Source: Brucella sp. BE17 (GTDB lineage Bacteria > Pseudomonadota > Alphaproteobacteria > Rhizobiales > Rhizobiaceae). From it: a stretch of DNA of 64,000 bases. The stretch covers positions 620,001 to 684,000 of the forward strand of contig NZ_CP154468.1 of the NCBI RefSeq assembly GCF_039545455.1, written 5' to 3'. The notes beneath the pieces are model-generated. The model saw only the letters and a program-made list of their open reading frames with translations. It did not search any database and had not been told where the DNA came from. Position numbers and translations under genes: made by a program. This document shows positions 17,346 to 26,911 of the stretch, in pieces. Every line of letters starts with the position of its first letter. Position 1 is the stretch's first letter.

Positions 17346-17373
17346 GAGGCTGGGATTTCCCAGCCTCCAATTT
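17346..17373. terminator. Bidirectional terminator between aldo/keto reductase and M3 peptidase
   Basis: A perfect 9-bp stem GAGGCTGGG (17346-17354) / CCCAGCCTC (17359-17367) with an ATTT loop, followed by CAATTTTC; on the minus strand it is followed by GTTTCG. It lies directly after the M3 peptidase stop. Confidence 0.75.
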
Positions 17374-19422
17374 TCAATTCAGTCCGCGCTTTGCGATCAT
17401 GGCGTCGGGCGAGGGCATCTTACCGCGAAAGGCCTTGTAAAGTTCTTCGGGGTCCCGGGTGCCACCGGCGGCATAGATGTGCTGTTTCAGTCTGGCCGCG
17501 AGCTCGGGATTGAATGCATCACCGGTTTCCTCAAAGGCTGAAAACGCATCGGCATCGAGCACTTCCGACCACATGTAGGAATAATAGCCAGCAGAATAGC
17601 CATCGCCCGAAAAGACATGCGTAAAATGCGGTGTACGGTGACGCATGATGATCGCTTGCGGCATGCCAAGATTCTTAAGGGTCTCCGCTTCAAAAGCGAG
17701 TGGGTCGATAATCTTTTCCTTAGCCGTGTGAAAAGCCATATCCACCAATGCGGAAGCGGTGAATTCAACCGTGTTGAAGCCGGCATTAAAAGTGTTGGCC
17801 GCGAGAACCTTGTCGAGCAGCGCTTTGGGTATTGCTTCATTGGTACGGTAATGCACAGCGTATTTTTCAAGCACTTCCGGCACCGTCAGCCAGTGTTCGT
17901 AAAGCTGTGATGGCAGCTCCACGAAGTCACGCGAAACGGCAGTGCCCGAAACCGCAGGCCAGGTTGCTTCCGACAAAAGTCCATGCAACGCATGACCGAA
18001 TTCATGAAACAGCGTGCGCGCATCATCAAGCGAGAGCAGCGCCGGTTCTCCCGCCTTTGGCTTGGCAAAATTCATCACATTGTAGATGATCGGCTTTTCC
18101 CCACCATCAAGCTTATGGCTTCTTTGCAGCGCACTCATCCACGCGCCGGAGCGCTTTGAGGCACGGCCGAAATAATCGCCCAGAAACAGTCCACGCTCGC
18201 TGCCATCGCTATTGAAAACCTGAAAAACCCGCACGTCGTCTTGCCAGGCGGTGATGCTCTTCTTTTCTTCAAAGCGGATACCGAATAGGCGCTCCGCCAC
18301 ATCGAAGGCGGCTTCGATTATTTTTTCCAGTTGCAGATAGGGTTTGAGCTCCGCTTCGTCGAATGAAAAGCGTTCAGCGCGCAGTTTTTCCGCATAAAAG
18401 CGCCAGTCCCATGGCGCAACCTTGTGGTTCTGGCCTTCAGCTGCAATCAACCGTTCCAGTTCGGCCTCCTCTGTTGCGGCCTTGGCGCGGGCCTTGTCCC
18501 AGACTGGTTCGAGAAGCTCCATGACTGTCTCAGGCGTCTTCGCCATGGTGTCATCCAGCTTGAAGGCGGCGAAATTATCATAGCCCAGAAGATGCGCCTT
18601 GCGCTCGCGCAGTTCCACCATCTCGCGCACGACGTCGCGATTGTCACTGGCATCACCATTTTCACCACGCTTTGCCCAGGCCGTTAAAGCTTGTTCACGC
18701 AAGATACGATCTTGCGAGAAAGTGAGAAAGGGTTCGATGATGGAGCGAGACAGCGTAACAGCCCAGCAATCCGGCTTGCCGCGCTCGGCGGCAGCACTCT
18801 GCATGGCGTTTTTTAGAAAGTCCGGCAGGCCCGCCAGATCGGACTCATCGGTAATGATGAGAACCCAGCCTGTTTCATCCTTGAGCACATTTTGTCCAAA
18901 GGCCGCGCCAAGGCCGGCCAGTTTTTCGTTGATCGCGGCTAGGTCTGCCTTGCCCGCCGCGTCGAGCTTTGCGCCGGAACGGACAAAACCCTTCCATGTC
19001 TTTTCGAGAACGCGTTTGGTTTCCGTGTCAAGATTGAGCATTTCACGCTTTTCATAAAGCGCGTCAATGCGGGCGAAAAGGGCAGGGTCCATCATGATGC
19101 GCGAATAATGGCGCGACATTTTGGGCGCAATGTCCCGCTCCAGAGCCTGAATGCTTTCATTGGTATGCGCGCCCGCCTTGAGCCAGAAAATTGCCGACAC
19201 ACGGTTCAGCGCCTTGCCGGTTAACTGAAGTGCTTTGAGCGTATTTTCTATTGTTGCAGCGTTTTGATCACGGGCAATAACCTCGACCTCTGCAAGATCG
19301 TCGGCGAGAGCCGCTTCAAAAGCCGGTGCAAAATCCTCATCCCTGAAGCCGGTGAAATCCGGCAGGCCCAGCGCTCCGTTCCATTCAGTGAGTGCGTGAT
19401 TGAAGGAAGGCTTGTCGGGCAT
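17374..19422 (-). CDS. M3-family metallopeptidase (oligopeptidase A / dipeptidyl carboxypeptidase type)
   Basis: A 682-residue cytoplasmic zinc peptidase that degrades short peptides. The zinc motif is LFHEFGHALHGLLS (about residues 468-481), with the third ligand Glu downstream in RDFVELPSQLYEHW (about 496-509). GYSAGYYSYMWSEVLDADAF (about 610-629) is the conserved family segment near the C-terminus. The length matches OpdA/Dcp (about 680). The start at 19422 has GGAG 8 bases upstream. It appears monocistronic and ends at a strong terminator. Whether it acts as an endo-oligopeptidase or a dipeptidyl carboxypeptidase cannot be decided from the sequence. Confidence 0.93.
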   Translation of the reverse strand: MPDKPSFNHALTEWNGALGLPDFTGFRDEDFAPAFEAALADDLAEVEVIARDQNAATIENTLKALQLTGKALNRVSAIFWLKAGAHTNESIQALERDIAPKMSRHYSRIMMDPALFARIDALYEKREMLNLDTETKRVLEKTWKGFVRSGAKLDAAGKADLAAINEKLAGLGAAFGQNVLKDETGWVLIITDESDLAGLPDFLKNAMQSAAAERGKPDCWAVTLSRSIIEPFLTFSQDRILREQALTAWAKRGENGDASDNRDVVREMVELRERKAHLLGYDNFAAFKLDDTMAKTPETVMELLEPVWDKARAKAATEEAELERLIAAEGQNHKVAPWDWRFYAEKLRAERFSFDEAELKPYLQLEKIIEAAFDVAERLFGIRFEEKKSITAWQDDVRVFQVFNSDGSERGLFLGDYFGRASKRSGAWMSALQRSHKLDGGEKPIIYNVMNFAKPKAGEPALLSLDDARTLFHEFGHALHGLLSEATWPAVSGTAVSRDFVELPSQLYEHWLTVPEVLEKYAVHYRTNEAIPKALLDKVLAANTFNAGFNTVEFTASALVDMAFHTAKEKIIDPLAFEAETLKNLGMPQAIIMRHRTPHFTHVFSGDGYSAGYYSYMWSEVLDADAFSAFEETGDAFNPELAARLKQHIYAAGGTRDPEELYKAFRGKMPSPDAMIAKRGLN

Positions 19423-19551
19423 GGCAGAACTCCAGATTGAAATATTTTTTGAGATTTAAGGTTTTGATGGGGAAGGAGCAAGGGCAGGCTGACGCACTTG
19501 ATCGGAAATATGAAAAATAGTAAGGAATCCTTATAATAAAGGGAAACACCC

Positions 19552-20034
19552 ATGATCACCAGATCATATGATCCTGACAGCTTCGGCTTTCTCATCACGG
19601 ATATTGCCCGCCTTTATCGCGCCGAGTTTGATCGCCGGATCGCGCAAGCCGGGCTGAAAATCACCCCCGCAGAAGCACGCACTCTGGTGCATGTGGCGCG
19701 TCAAGGCCCGTTGCGGCAGGCAATCCTTGCGGAGCGCATGGGCATTGAAGCCATGACACTGAGCGGTCATCTCGACCGGCTGGAGGCGCGCGCTATGATC
19801 CGCCGCGAAGCTGCGAGCGAAGATCGCCGCACCAAGCAGGTGCATCTGACAGCTGCGGGCACGCAGATGCTTGATTTTATCCATCAGATATCGGGTAGCA
19901 TTCGCGGGACAGTTTCCGACATGGTTGCACCGGAGGAATGGGACGGTCTCAATCGCGCGCTCAAGTCTATCCGCAATGATCTTGTCGATCGCACGCGAAA
20001 CCGGCATGACCAGAAGCTTACTGTAGAAAAATGA
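19552..20034 (+). CDS. MarR-family transcriptional regulator
   Basis: A 160-residue winged-helix regulator. The recognition region LRQAILAERMGIEAMTLSGH (about residues 58-77) and the wing IRREAASEDRRTKQVHLTAA (about 83-102) are typical MarR. AAGGGA lies upstream of the ATG at 19552. It overlaps the start of the following efflux gene by 4 bases (ATGA), so the two form an operon. A MarR protein coupled to an exporter normally represses both genes and is released by a compound the pump exports. The inducer is unknown. Confidence 0.92.
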   Translation: MITRSYDPDSFGFLITDIARLYRAEFDRRIAQAGLKITPAEARTLVHVARQGPLRQAILAERMGIEAMTLSGHLDRLEARAMIRREAASEDRRTKQVHLTAAGTQMLDFIHQISGSIRGTVSDMVAPEEWDGLNRALKSIRNDLVDRTRNRHDQKLTVEK

Positions 20035-21278
20035 CGCAGACAGTGCGCGAAAGCCAGCTTAATGCTGCGCCCGTGTTACCCGCACCTGTGATGAGCGAAT
20101 TGCGCGTCGGTATTGTTGGCGGTTTGCTTGCTGCCATCGGTTCGATGTCCATGGCGCTCTATACGCCTGCCATGCCTGAAATCGTTCACGCCTTCGGTAC
20201 GACGGAGGCATTGGTCAAGCTGACGCTGTCAATCTATTTTGCCGGTTTCTGTTTCGCGCAACTGATCTGCGGCCCGCTCTCGGACGGGTTCGGGCGCAGA
20301 CCCATCACCATTGCCTTCATGGTCATATATCTGGCCGCGAGCGTCCTGGCGCTGTTTGCGCCCGATATTCATGTGCTGCTTGTTGCCCGCTTCCTGCAAG
20401 GGGTAGGGGCAGCAGTTGGGGTTACCGTTTCGCGCGCTATCGTGCGCGATCTCTTTACACATGATTCGTCCGCGCGCGTCATGAACCTGATTGGTATCGT
20501 AATTGCGGTCGGCCCCGCCATATCGCCAACGCTTGGTGGCTTCACCATGGAATATTTCGGCTGGCACGCAATTTTTCTCGTCATGGTGCTGCTCGGCATT
20601 CTTGTCGTGTTGATGGCACTTTTCATAATCAAGGAGACGGTGACGCGCGACTTGAGCCGTATTCGCCCTGGGGAACTCGTGCAAGCCTACGGAAAACTTC
20701 TGGGCAGTCGTGCCTTCATTTGTTGCTGCCTTGGTGTCGGCGGCACCACAGGCGCGCTTTATACCGCAGCGACAATTCTGCCGTTCATCCTGATGGCGCG
20801 TGTCGGCATGTCCGCCACGCATTTTGGAATGGGGCTTCTTTTACAGACCGGCTTTTATCTTGTGGGCGGGCTTTTGTTTCGCCGCCTGCTCGCCGTTTCA
20901 ACACCTCGAAAACTTGCAGCCATCGGTTATACGGCGATTTCAATAGCCAGCGTCGCCATTGCGGTGCTTTTGCGACTATACGACCCTACCTATCTTCTTG
21001 TCATCATGCCCATGGCGATCTTTGCTTTCGGCATCGCACTCGTCATGCCGGTCATGACATCAGCAGGCATGGAGCCTTTCCCGAAAATAGCGGGTGCTGC
21101 TTCTGCACTGATGGGCTTTTTTCAAATGGGTGGGGGACTGGTTGGCGGTGCAATTGCCGCGGCCATGAGCGATCCGGTCATCGCCTTTGCAACGCTTATT
21201 CCCGTGCTGGGGTTTGTTGCGACCGGGGCTTTCGTGATCTGGCGGCTTTTGCCAGAACCCGTTGTGACAACGGCATGA
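20031..21278 (+). CDS. Bcr/CflA-family drug efflux MFS transporter
   Basis: A 415-residue inner-membrane proton antiporter with 12 hydrophobic segments. MFS motif A appears as GPLSDGFGRRPITI (about residues 84-97) after the second span. LQGVGAAVGVTVSRAIVRDL (about 123-142) is the Bcr/CflA version of motif B, and the GPAISPTLGG antiporter motif C follows (about 165-174). The start overlaps the MarR gene stop, and no separate ribosome-binding site is seen, so translation is coupled. The likely role is export of a toxic compound sensed by the adjacent MarR protein. The family includes pumps for bicyclomycin, chloramphenicol and sulfathiazole. Confidence 0.92.
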   Translation: MTQTVRESQLNAAPVLPAPVMSELRVGIVGGLLAAIGSMSMALYTPAMPEIVHAFGTTEALVKLTLSIYFAGFCFAQLICGPLSDGFGRRPITIAFMVIYLAASVLALFAPDIHVLLVARFLQGVGAAVGVTVSRAIVRDLFTHDSSARVMNLIGIVIAVGPAISPTLGGFTMEYFGWHAIFLVMVLLGILVVLMALFIIKETVTRDLSRIRPGELVQAYGKLLGSRAFICCCLGVGGTTGALYTAATILPFILMARVGMSATHFGMGLLLQTGFYLVGGLLFRRLLAVSTPRKLAAIGYTAISIASVAIAVLLRLYDPTYLLVIMPMAIFAFGIALVMPVMTSAGMEPFPKIAGAASALMGFFQMGGGLVGGAIAAAMSDPVIAFATLIPVLGFVATGAFVIWRLLPEPVVTTA

Positions 21279-21285
21279 AAAAAAT

Positions 21286-21340
21286 GCGCCTGGTGAGCAG
21301 GGGGCTTGACTTTAGATGCTGCCCGGCGCACATCAGGCGC
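21286..21340 (+). other. Structured intergenic segment between the efflux gene and mgtE
   Basis: An inverted repeat GCGCCTGGTG (21286-21295) / CATCAGGCGC (21331-21340), 9 of 10 paired, enclosing GC-rich sequence able to form an inner stem. There is no T-run behind it. It may end the efflux transcript with Rho help or be part of the mgtE leader (230 bases). I do not recognise a known magnesium riboswitch. Confidence 0.35.
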
Positions 21341-21508
21341 GCTGACCGCTTTGTCTGCGTCAGCGATTTTCAACTGGAGTTTTATCCTCTTATGCCCAGC
21401 GACAGTCACAGTCGATTGTGTGAGCCGTCAAGGCAAATCGTGATCTGATCGCTTGCGGTCGGCTTGCACGATCTGCCTTCGACGGCGGATCGACGGAAAG
21501 GCAAGCCT

Positions 21509-22894
21509 ATGACCGACCATGAATTTTCTCCAGATGTGCTGGATGTGGCACAGCTTGGACCAGAAGCAATCGCCGCACGCATCGCCGAAATGCATACAGG
21601 CGATGCGGTTGAGCTTCTCAACGAGCTTGAAGACGATGATACGATCTCCGTATTCCGCGCGTTGAGCGACGACGACGCTATTCGTATGCTTGATCAGCCG
21701 GAACTGCATCGTTCCGCCGAAATCATCGCAGCCCTTACACCTGGCATTGCAAGTCTGTTGCTCGACGGCATGTCTGCCGACCGCGCGACGGATATTTTTC
21801 AGGAACTGGACGAGGGCGACCGCACGCGTCTCTTTGCCATTCTGGCACCCGAAACCAAGACGACACTTAAAAAACTCATGGGCTATCCGCCGAATACGGC
21901 GGGCGCACTCATGACCACCGAATTCATCGCCGTGCCGACAACGCTCAATGTCGCCGAGACACTGGCGCATATCCGTAAAGTCGAGCGCACGCGCGAAACC
22001 GTCTATGCAATCTATGTGGTCGACCCTGAAAGCCGCGTTCTGGAAGGCGTGGTGAGCCTGCGCCGTCTCATTATTCGCGAGCCGGAAGAGCCGATCCTGT
22101 CGATCGTTCGCGACGAGCAGCCGATCACCATCTCTCCGCTGACCAGTCGTGAAGATGTGGCGCGCCTCTTCCGCAAGCACGACCTTCTGGCTGTGCCCGT
22201 CGTTGACGAAACCCGCCACATCATCGGCATCGTCACGGTGGATGACGTGCTGGACGCCATGGCAGAGGATGCCAGCGAAGATGCCTATCGTTTTGGCGGT
22301 ATGGAGGCGCTCGATAAGCCCTATATGCGTATCGGTTTTGGCGAAATGCTGAAAAAACGCGGCGGCTGGCTCGGGATCCTTTTTTTAGGCGAAATGTTGA
22401 CCGCAAGCGCCATGCAGCATTTTGAGGTCGAACTGGAAAAGGCAATCGTCTTGACCCTGTTCATTCCGCTCATCATGTCTTCGGGCGGTAATTCCGGCTC
22501 GCAGGCGACATCACTCATCATCCGTGCGCTTGCACTTCAGGAAGTGCGGCTTCGCGACTGGTGGCGGGTGGCGCTGCGTGAATTGCCGACGGGTCTTGCA
22601 CTGGGGAGCTTCCTTGGTTTCATTGGCGTCGCCCGCATCGCCACGTGGCAGATTGCTGGCATCTATGATTACGGAGACCACTGGGTGCTCATTGCCGCAA
22701 CGGTGGGCATGGCGCTCGTCTGTATCGTGACATTCGGATCGCTGGCAGGCTCGATGTTGCCTTTTGCGCTCAAGCGATTGGGCTTTGATCCGGCAAGTGC
22801 TTCTGCCCCCTTTGTAGCAACGCTTGTCGATGTAACGGGGCTTGTAATCTATTTCAGCGTAGCACTGGCAATTCTGTCGGGAACGCTATTATAG
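21509..22894 (+). CDS. mgtE: Magnesium transporter MgtE
   Basis: A 461-residue Mg(II) channel of the inner membrane. Residues 1-130 form the MgtE N-domain (helical repeats with ELLNELEDDDTISVFRAL). Two CBS domains follow (about 135-260), with MGYPPNTAGALMTTEFIAVP at their start and HIIGIVTVDDVLDAMAEDASED at their end. Five membrane spans (about 285-461) contain the pore signature PLIMSSGGNSGSQATSLIIR (about 318-337) and LVDVTGLVIYF near the end. AAAGG precedes the ATG at 21509. The cytoplasmic N and CBS domains normally close the pore when cytoplasmic magnesium is high. All key segments are intact. Confidence 0.95.
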   Translation: MTDHEFSPDVLDVAQLGPEAIAARIAEMHTGDAVELLNELEDDDTISVFRALSDDDAIRMLDQPELHRSAEIIAALTPGIASLLLDGMSADRATDIFQELDEGDRTRLFAILAPETKTTLKKLMGYPPNTAGALMTTEFIAVPTTLNVAETLAHIRKVERTRETVYAIYVVDPESRVLEGVVSLRRLIIREPEEPILSIVRDEQPITISPLTSREDVARLFRKHDLLAVPVVDETRHIIGIVTVDDVLDAMAEDASEDAYRFGGMEALDKPYMRIGFGEMLKKRGGWLGILFLGEMLTASAMQHFEVELEKAIVLTLFIPLIMSSGGNSGSQATSLIIRALALQEVRLRDWWRVALRELPTGLALGSFLGFIGVARIATWQIAGIYDYGDHWVLIAATVGMALVCIVTFGSLAGSMLPFALKRLGFDPASASAPFVATLVDVTGLVIYFSVALAILSGTLL

Positions 22895-22933
22895 GGAGCT
22901 GTCGACAAAAAAAATGTCAAACAGGCAGTGTAC

Positions 22934-22958
22934 TAAAAGCCTGAAATTCAGGTTTTTT
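22934..22958 (+). terminator. Rho-independent terminator of mgtE
   Basis: A stem AAAAG-CCTGA (22935-22944) / TCAGG-TTTTT (22948-22957) with an AAT loop, ending in a run of six T. Confidence 0.82.
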
Positions 22959-22967
22959 GGCAGAAAT

Positions 22968-22996
22968 AAGGGGCAGTTTCGCACTGCCCCTTTCTA
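22968..22996. terminator. Second stem-loop between mgtE and typA
   Basis: A perfect 10-bp stem AAGGGGCAGT (22968-22977) / ACTGCCCCTT (22983-22992) with a TTCGC loop, followed by TCTAAAA. It is a back-up terminator in tandem with the one at 22934. Confidence 0.65.
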
Positions 22997-23084
22997 AAAC
23001 GCAAAAAAACCTGTAAGAGCGCCCCATTGTTTTTCCGCGCAGATATGTTGGCGCGGCTCCCTACTCATATAGAAGTGACCCCAT

Positions 23085-24911
23085 ATGGAACTGCGTAATA
23101 TCGCTATTATCGCACACGTCGATCATGGCAAAACCACCCTTGTCGACGAACTTTTGAAGCAATCGGGCTCGTTCCGCGAGAACCAGCGCGTTGCCGAACG
23201 CATGATGGATTCGGGCGATATTGAACGAGAACGCGGGATCACCATTCTCGCCAAGGCAACCTCGGTTGTCTGGAAAAACACCCGTATCAATATCGTCGAT
23301 ACACCAGGCCACGCCGATTTCGGCGGTGAAGTCGAGCGTATCTTGTCGATGGTGGATGGCGCCATCGTTCTGGTCGATGCTGCCGAAGGCCCGATGCCGC
23401 AGACGAAATTCGTCGTCGGCAAGGCGCTTAAGGTCGGCCTTCGTCCCATCGTTGCAATCAACAAGATCGACCGTCCCGATGGTCGCCACGAAGACGTGGT
23501 CAACGAGGTTTTCGATCTCTTCGCCAATCTCGACGCCACCGACGAACAGCTCGATTTCCCGATCCTTTATGGTTCTGGCCGCAACGGCTGGATGGCGCTG
23601 AGCCCGGAAGGTCCGAAGGACGAAGGTCTAGCACCTTTGTTCGATCTGGTGTTGAAGCACGTCCCGGCACCGAAAGTCGCCGAAGGTCCGTTCAGCATGA
23701 TCGGCACCATCCTTGAAGCCGATCCTTTCCTTGGCCGCATCATCACCGGTCGTATTCATTCCGGTTCAATCAAGGCTAATCAGGCCACGAAAGTTCTTGG
23801 ACAGGACGGATCGCTTCTCGAAACGGGCCGTATTTCCAAAATTCTGGCATTCCGCGGCGTAGAGCGTCAGCCGGTCGAAGAAGCCCAAGCAGGCGATATC
23901 GTAGCGATTGCCGGCCTTTCAAAGGGTACGGTTGCCGACACCTTCTGCGATCCGGCTGTGAAAGAGCCGTTGGCAGCCCAACCGATCGATCCGCCGACCG
24001 TCACCATGTCCTTCATCGTCAATGATAGCCCCTATGCGGGTACTGAAGGCGACAAGGTGACGAGCCGTGTCATTCGCGACCGCCTGCTTAAGGAAGCTGA
24101 AGGCAATGTCGCGCTGAAAATCGAGGAATCGGGCGAAAAGGACTCGTTCTTCGTATCCGGTCGAGGCGAATTGCAGCTTGCGGTTCTCATCGAAAACATG
24201 CGCCGCGAAGGTTTCGAGCTTGGCGTTTCGCGTCCGCGCGTTGTCATGAAGGACGGCGAAAATGGTGAAAAGCTTGAGCCGGTCGAAGAGGTCGTCATCG
24301 ACGTTGATGAAGAATATTCCGGCACGGTCGTACAGAAAATGTCCGAACGCAAGGCTGAAATGGTCGAGTTGCGTCCTTCGGGCGGAAATCGCGTGCGCCT
24401 GGTCTTCTACGCACCGACCCGTGGCCTGATAGGATACCAGTCGGAACTCTTGACCGATACGCGTGGCACGGCGATCATGAACCGTCTGTTCCACGATTAT
24501 CAGCCCTTTAAGGGCGAGATTTCGGGCCGCAGCAACGGCGTTCTGATTTCTAACGATCAGGGCGAAGCGGTGGCCTATGCGCTGTTCAACCTTGAAGATC
24601 GCGGCCCCATGATCATCGAGGCGGGCGTCAAGGTCTATCAGGGAATGCTCATCGGCATTCACAGCCGTGACAACGATCTTGAGGTCAATGTCTTGAAGGG
24701 CAAGAAGCTCACCAACGTCCGCGCCTCCGGCAAGGACGAAGCCGTGAAGCTCACGCCGCCGATCAGAATGACGCTGGAACGCGCTCTGTCGTGGATTCAG
24801 GATGACGAGCTGGTGGAAGTGACGCCGAAGTCCATCCGTCTGCGCAAGCTCTATCTCGATCCCAATGAGCGCAAGCGTTTTGAAAAAAGCGGTAAGTCTA
24901 GCGCCGCATAA
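23085..24911 (+). CDS. typA: Ribosome-associated translational GTPase TypA/BipA
   Basis: A 608-residue GTPase related to EF-G that helps late 50S assembly and stress adaptation. The G motifs are all present: AHVDHGKTTL (about residues 9-18), RGITILAK (about 51-58), DTPGHADFGGE (about 70-80) and NKID (about 127-130). The C-terminal BipA-specific part has GRGELQLAVLIENMRREGFE (about 362-381), followed by the TGTAI-type segment LLTDTRGTAIMNRLFHDY. The length matches E. coli BipA. The gene stands alone between two terminators. Confidence 0.96.
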   Translation: MELRNIAIIAHVDHGKTTLVDELLKQSGSFRENQRVAERMMDSGDIERERGITILAKATSVVWKNTRINIVDTPGHADFGGEVERILSMVDGAIVLVDAAEGPMPQTKFVVGKALKVGLRPIVAINKIDRPDGRHEDVVNEVFDLFANLDATDEQLDFPILYGSGRNGWMALSPEGPKDEGLAPLFDLVLKHVPAPKVAEGPFSMIGTILEADPFLGRIITGRIHSGSIKANQATKVLGQDGSLLETGRISKILAFRGVERQPVEEAQAGDIVAIAGLSKGTVADTFCDPAVKEPLAAQPIDPPTVTMSFIVNDSPYAGTEGDKVTSRVIRDRLLKEAEGNVALKIEESGEKDSFFVSGRGELQLAVLIENMRREGFELGVSRPRVVMKDGENGEKLEPVEEVVIDVDEEYSGTVVQKMSERKAEMVELRPSGGNRVRLVFYAPTRGLIGYQSELLTDTRGTAIMNRLFHDYQPFKGEISGRSNGVLISNDQGEAVAYALFNLEDRGPMIIEAGVKVYQGMLIGIHSRDNDLEVNVLKGKKLTNVRASGKDEAVKLTPPIRMTLERALSWIQDDELVEVTPKSIRLRKLYLDPNERKRFEKSGKSSAA

Positions 24912-24930
24912 ACTTTATAGAATCAAGCCA

Positions 24931-24957
24931 ACGGCGCCTTCGGGCGCCGTTTTTGTT
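24931..24957 (+). terminator. Rho-independent terminator of typA
   Basis: A perfect 8-bp GC-rich stem ACGGCGCC / GGCGCCGT (24931-24950) capped by a TTCG tetraloop and followed by TTTTGTTT. Confidence 0.95.
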
Positions 24958-25019
24958 TGGTCGGCTCGTCATCGGCGAATGAAAGTGCTACGCCACAAAA
25001 TACGTTTTGCAGGGATTCC

Positions 25020-25607
25020 ATGTTCACCATCAGCCGCGTTGAAACTTTCAATCAGGAAATCAAGAAAAGCCGCTTTCTGGCCATTGCCGCTCCGGTTGCC
25101 AGTGAACAGGCAGCGAAAGAATTTTTGATCGAATATTCTGATCCGGGAGCGACGCATAATTGCTGGGCATGGCGTATGGGTCAGAATTACCGTTTCAATG
25201 ATGCGGGCGAGCCGAGCGGGACTGCGGGTAAACCGATTTTACAAGCGATAGACGGCCAGGAGCTTGATAATATTGTGGTGCTGGTAACGCGATGGTTCGG
25301 GGGCATTCTGCTCGGTGCTGGCGGGCTTATGCGTGCGTATGGTGGTACCGCGGCGACCTGCCTGCGACAGGCGGAAAAGATGGAAGTGATCCCGATGACC
25401 GGGTTCACTTTCGTCTGCGATTTTTCCGACCATGCGCTTTTGAAGGCTCGGCTCACGGCAATCAATCATGTCACCATCACACAGGAAAACTTCATCGCTT
25501 CCGGCGTGGAGGTTTTCGGAAATGTACCGATCGCTGTGCAGGATGGACTTTCGCAGCTTGTCACGGACATCACGCGCGGCAAATCAATCGTTAAATTCGA
25601 CGAATGA
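25020..25607 (+). CDS. YigZ/IMPACT-family protein
   Basis: A 195-residue protein of the UPF0029/IMPACT family. The signature region spans [12 protein letters not shown] (about residues 44-55), [15 protein letters not shown] (about 60-74) and [20 protein letters not shown] (about 87-106). Eukaryotic IMPACT affects translational control through GCN2. The bacterial role is unsettled; YigZ binds nucleic acids or ribosomes in some reports. The ATG at 25020 (AGGGA upstream) gives a normal family length, and the extra frame back to 24957 runs through the typA terminator. It ends 13 bases from the convergent thiolase gene. Confidence 0.9.
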   Translation: MFTISRVETFNQEIKKSRFLAIAAPVASEQAAKEFLIEYSDPGATHNCWAWRMGQNYRFNDAGEPSGTAGKPILQAIDGQELDNIVVLVTRWFGGILLGAGGLMRAYGGTAATCLRQAEKMEVIPMTGFTFVCDFSDHALLKARLTAINHVTITQENFIASGVEVFGNVPIAVQDGLSQLVTDITRGKSIVKFDE

Positions 25608-25620
25608 AACGCAATATTCG

Positions 25621-26811
25621 TCAAGCAATACGTTCAATTGCGATAGCCGTCGCTTCACCGCCGCCGATGCAGATCGCGGCCATGCCGCGCTTCAAACGAT
25701 GGGTTTCAAGGGCTGCTAAAAGGGTTACCAGAATGCGCGCGCCCGAGGCTCCAATAGGGTGGCCGAGCGCGCAGGCACCGCCATGAATGTTGACCTTGTC
25801 ATGCGGCAGGTCGAGATCATGCATCGCCGCCATTGTGACGACCGCAAAAGCCTCGTTGATCTCGAAAAGATCGACTTCGTTCAGATGCCATCCGGTCTTT
25901 TCGGAGAGTTTGCGCAAGGCACCAATGGGGGCCGTGGGGAACAGGTTCGGCTTATCGGCATGGCTTGCATGGCCGGTTACGATGGCGCGTGGGGCAAGGC
26001 TCCACTTTTCAGCCTTCGAGGCGCGCATGAGAACGAGTGCTGCCGCACCGTCGGATATGGATGAGGAATTGGCCGCAGTCACCGTGCCGCCGTCTCGAAA
26101 AGCCGGACGCAGGGCGGAGATGCGCTCAGGCTTTGCCTTTCCGGGCTGTTCGTCTGTTGCAACTTCAACCATATCACGACCTGTTTCGACAGGCACAGGG
26201 GTGATCTCGGCCCTGAACAGCCCCTCTGCTATGGCATTTTGCGCGCGGGTGAGCGAAGCAATGGCAAAGGCGTCCTGCGCCTCACGGCTGAAACCGTAAT
26301 TCTGCGCGCAGTCCTCGGCAAAAGTGCCCATCCCGCGCCCCTTGTCATAGGCGTCCTCGAGTCCATCGAGAAACATATGATCGACGATTGCGCCATGGCC
26401 CATACGGTAACCGCCGCGTGCCTTTGGCAGGAGATAGGGCGCATTGCTCATGCTCTCCATGCCGCCTGCAACGATGACATCTGCCGATCCTGCGAGAAGG
26501 AGATCATGTGCAAGCATCGTTGCTTTCATCCCCGAACCGCACATCTTGTTGAGCGTGGTCGCACTTGCCGAAACCGGTAATCCTGCTTTGATGGATGCCT
26601 GCCGCGCTGGAGCCTGCCCCTGACCAGCGGACAACACACAGCCCATCAGAATTTCATCTATCGCTGAGGGTTCAAGCACCGCATTTTGCAATGCGCCGGT
26701 AATCGCGGCAGCACCCAGATCGCATGCCGCCGCACCGGTGAATGCACCCTGAAACGCGCCGAGCGCCGTGCGACTTGCCCCGACAATGACAATTGGATCG
26801 CCGTTCTTCAT
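25621..26811 (-). CDS. Acetyl-CoA C-acetyltransferase (thiolase)
   Basis: A 396-residue thiolase that condenses or cleaves acetyl-CoA and acetoacetyl-CoA. The nucleophilic cysteine is in [16 protein letters not shown] (about residues 84-99), the catalytic histidine in [20 protein letters not shown] (about 346-365), and the second cysteine in [16 protein letters not shown] near the end. AGGAGG precedes the ATG at 26811; the frame to 26859 adds 16 unrelated residues. Biosynthetic (polyhydroxybutyrate) and degradative (acetoacetate) roles both fit. No reductase or transferase gene is adjacent, so the pathway is open. It lies downstream of the MHS symporter on the same strand, behind a terminator. 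Confidence 0.93.
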   Translation of the reverse strand: MKNGDPIVIVGASRTALGAFQGAFTGAAACDLGAAAITGALQNAVLEPSAIDEILMGCVLSAGQGQAPARQASIKAGLPVSASATTLNKMCGSGMKATMLAHDLLLAGSADVIVAGGMESMSNAPYLLPKARGGYRMGHGAIVDHMFLDGLEDAYDKGRGMGTFAEDCAQNYGFSREAQDAFAIASLTRAQNAIAEGLFRAEITPVPVETGRDMVEVATDEQPGKAKPERISALRPAFRDGGTVTAANSSSISDGAAALVLMRASKAEKWSLAPRAIVTGHASHADKPNLFPTAPIGALRKLSEKTGWHLNEVDLFEINEAFAVVTMAAMHDLDLPHDKVNIHGGACALGHPIGASGARILVTLLAALETHRLKRGMAAICIGGGEATAIAIERIA

Positions 26812-26865
26812 AGCCGCTCCTCCTCCGTTTCGGGGGGAGAATAAGCGCTTGGCCCACAAATGAAA

Positions 26866-26888
26866 ATGCCGGGCTTTTGGCCCGACAT
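26866..26888 (-). terminator. Terminator of the MHS symporter gene
   Basis: A stem ATGCCGGGC (26866-26874) / GCCCGACAT (26880-26888) with one mismatch and a TTTTG loop. On the minus strand it is followed by TTTTCATTT. Confidence 0.7.
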
Positions 26889-26911
26889 TCTCAGCTTGGG
26901 AGATGGATCAA

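Noticed and set aside
24957..25019. Earlier start of the YigZ gene
   Set aside because: It would begin inside the typA terminator tail and adds 21 residues absent from the family; AGGGA supports 25020.
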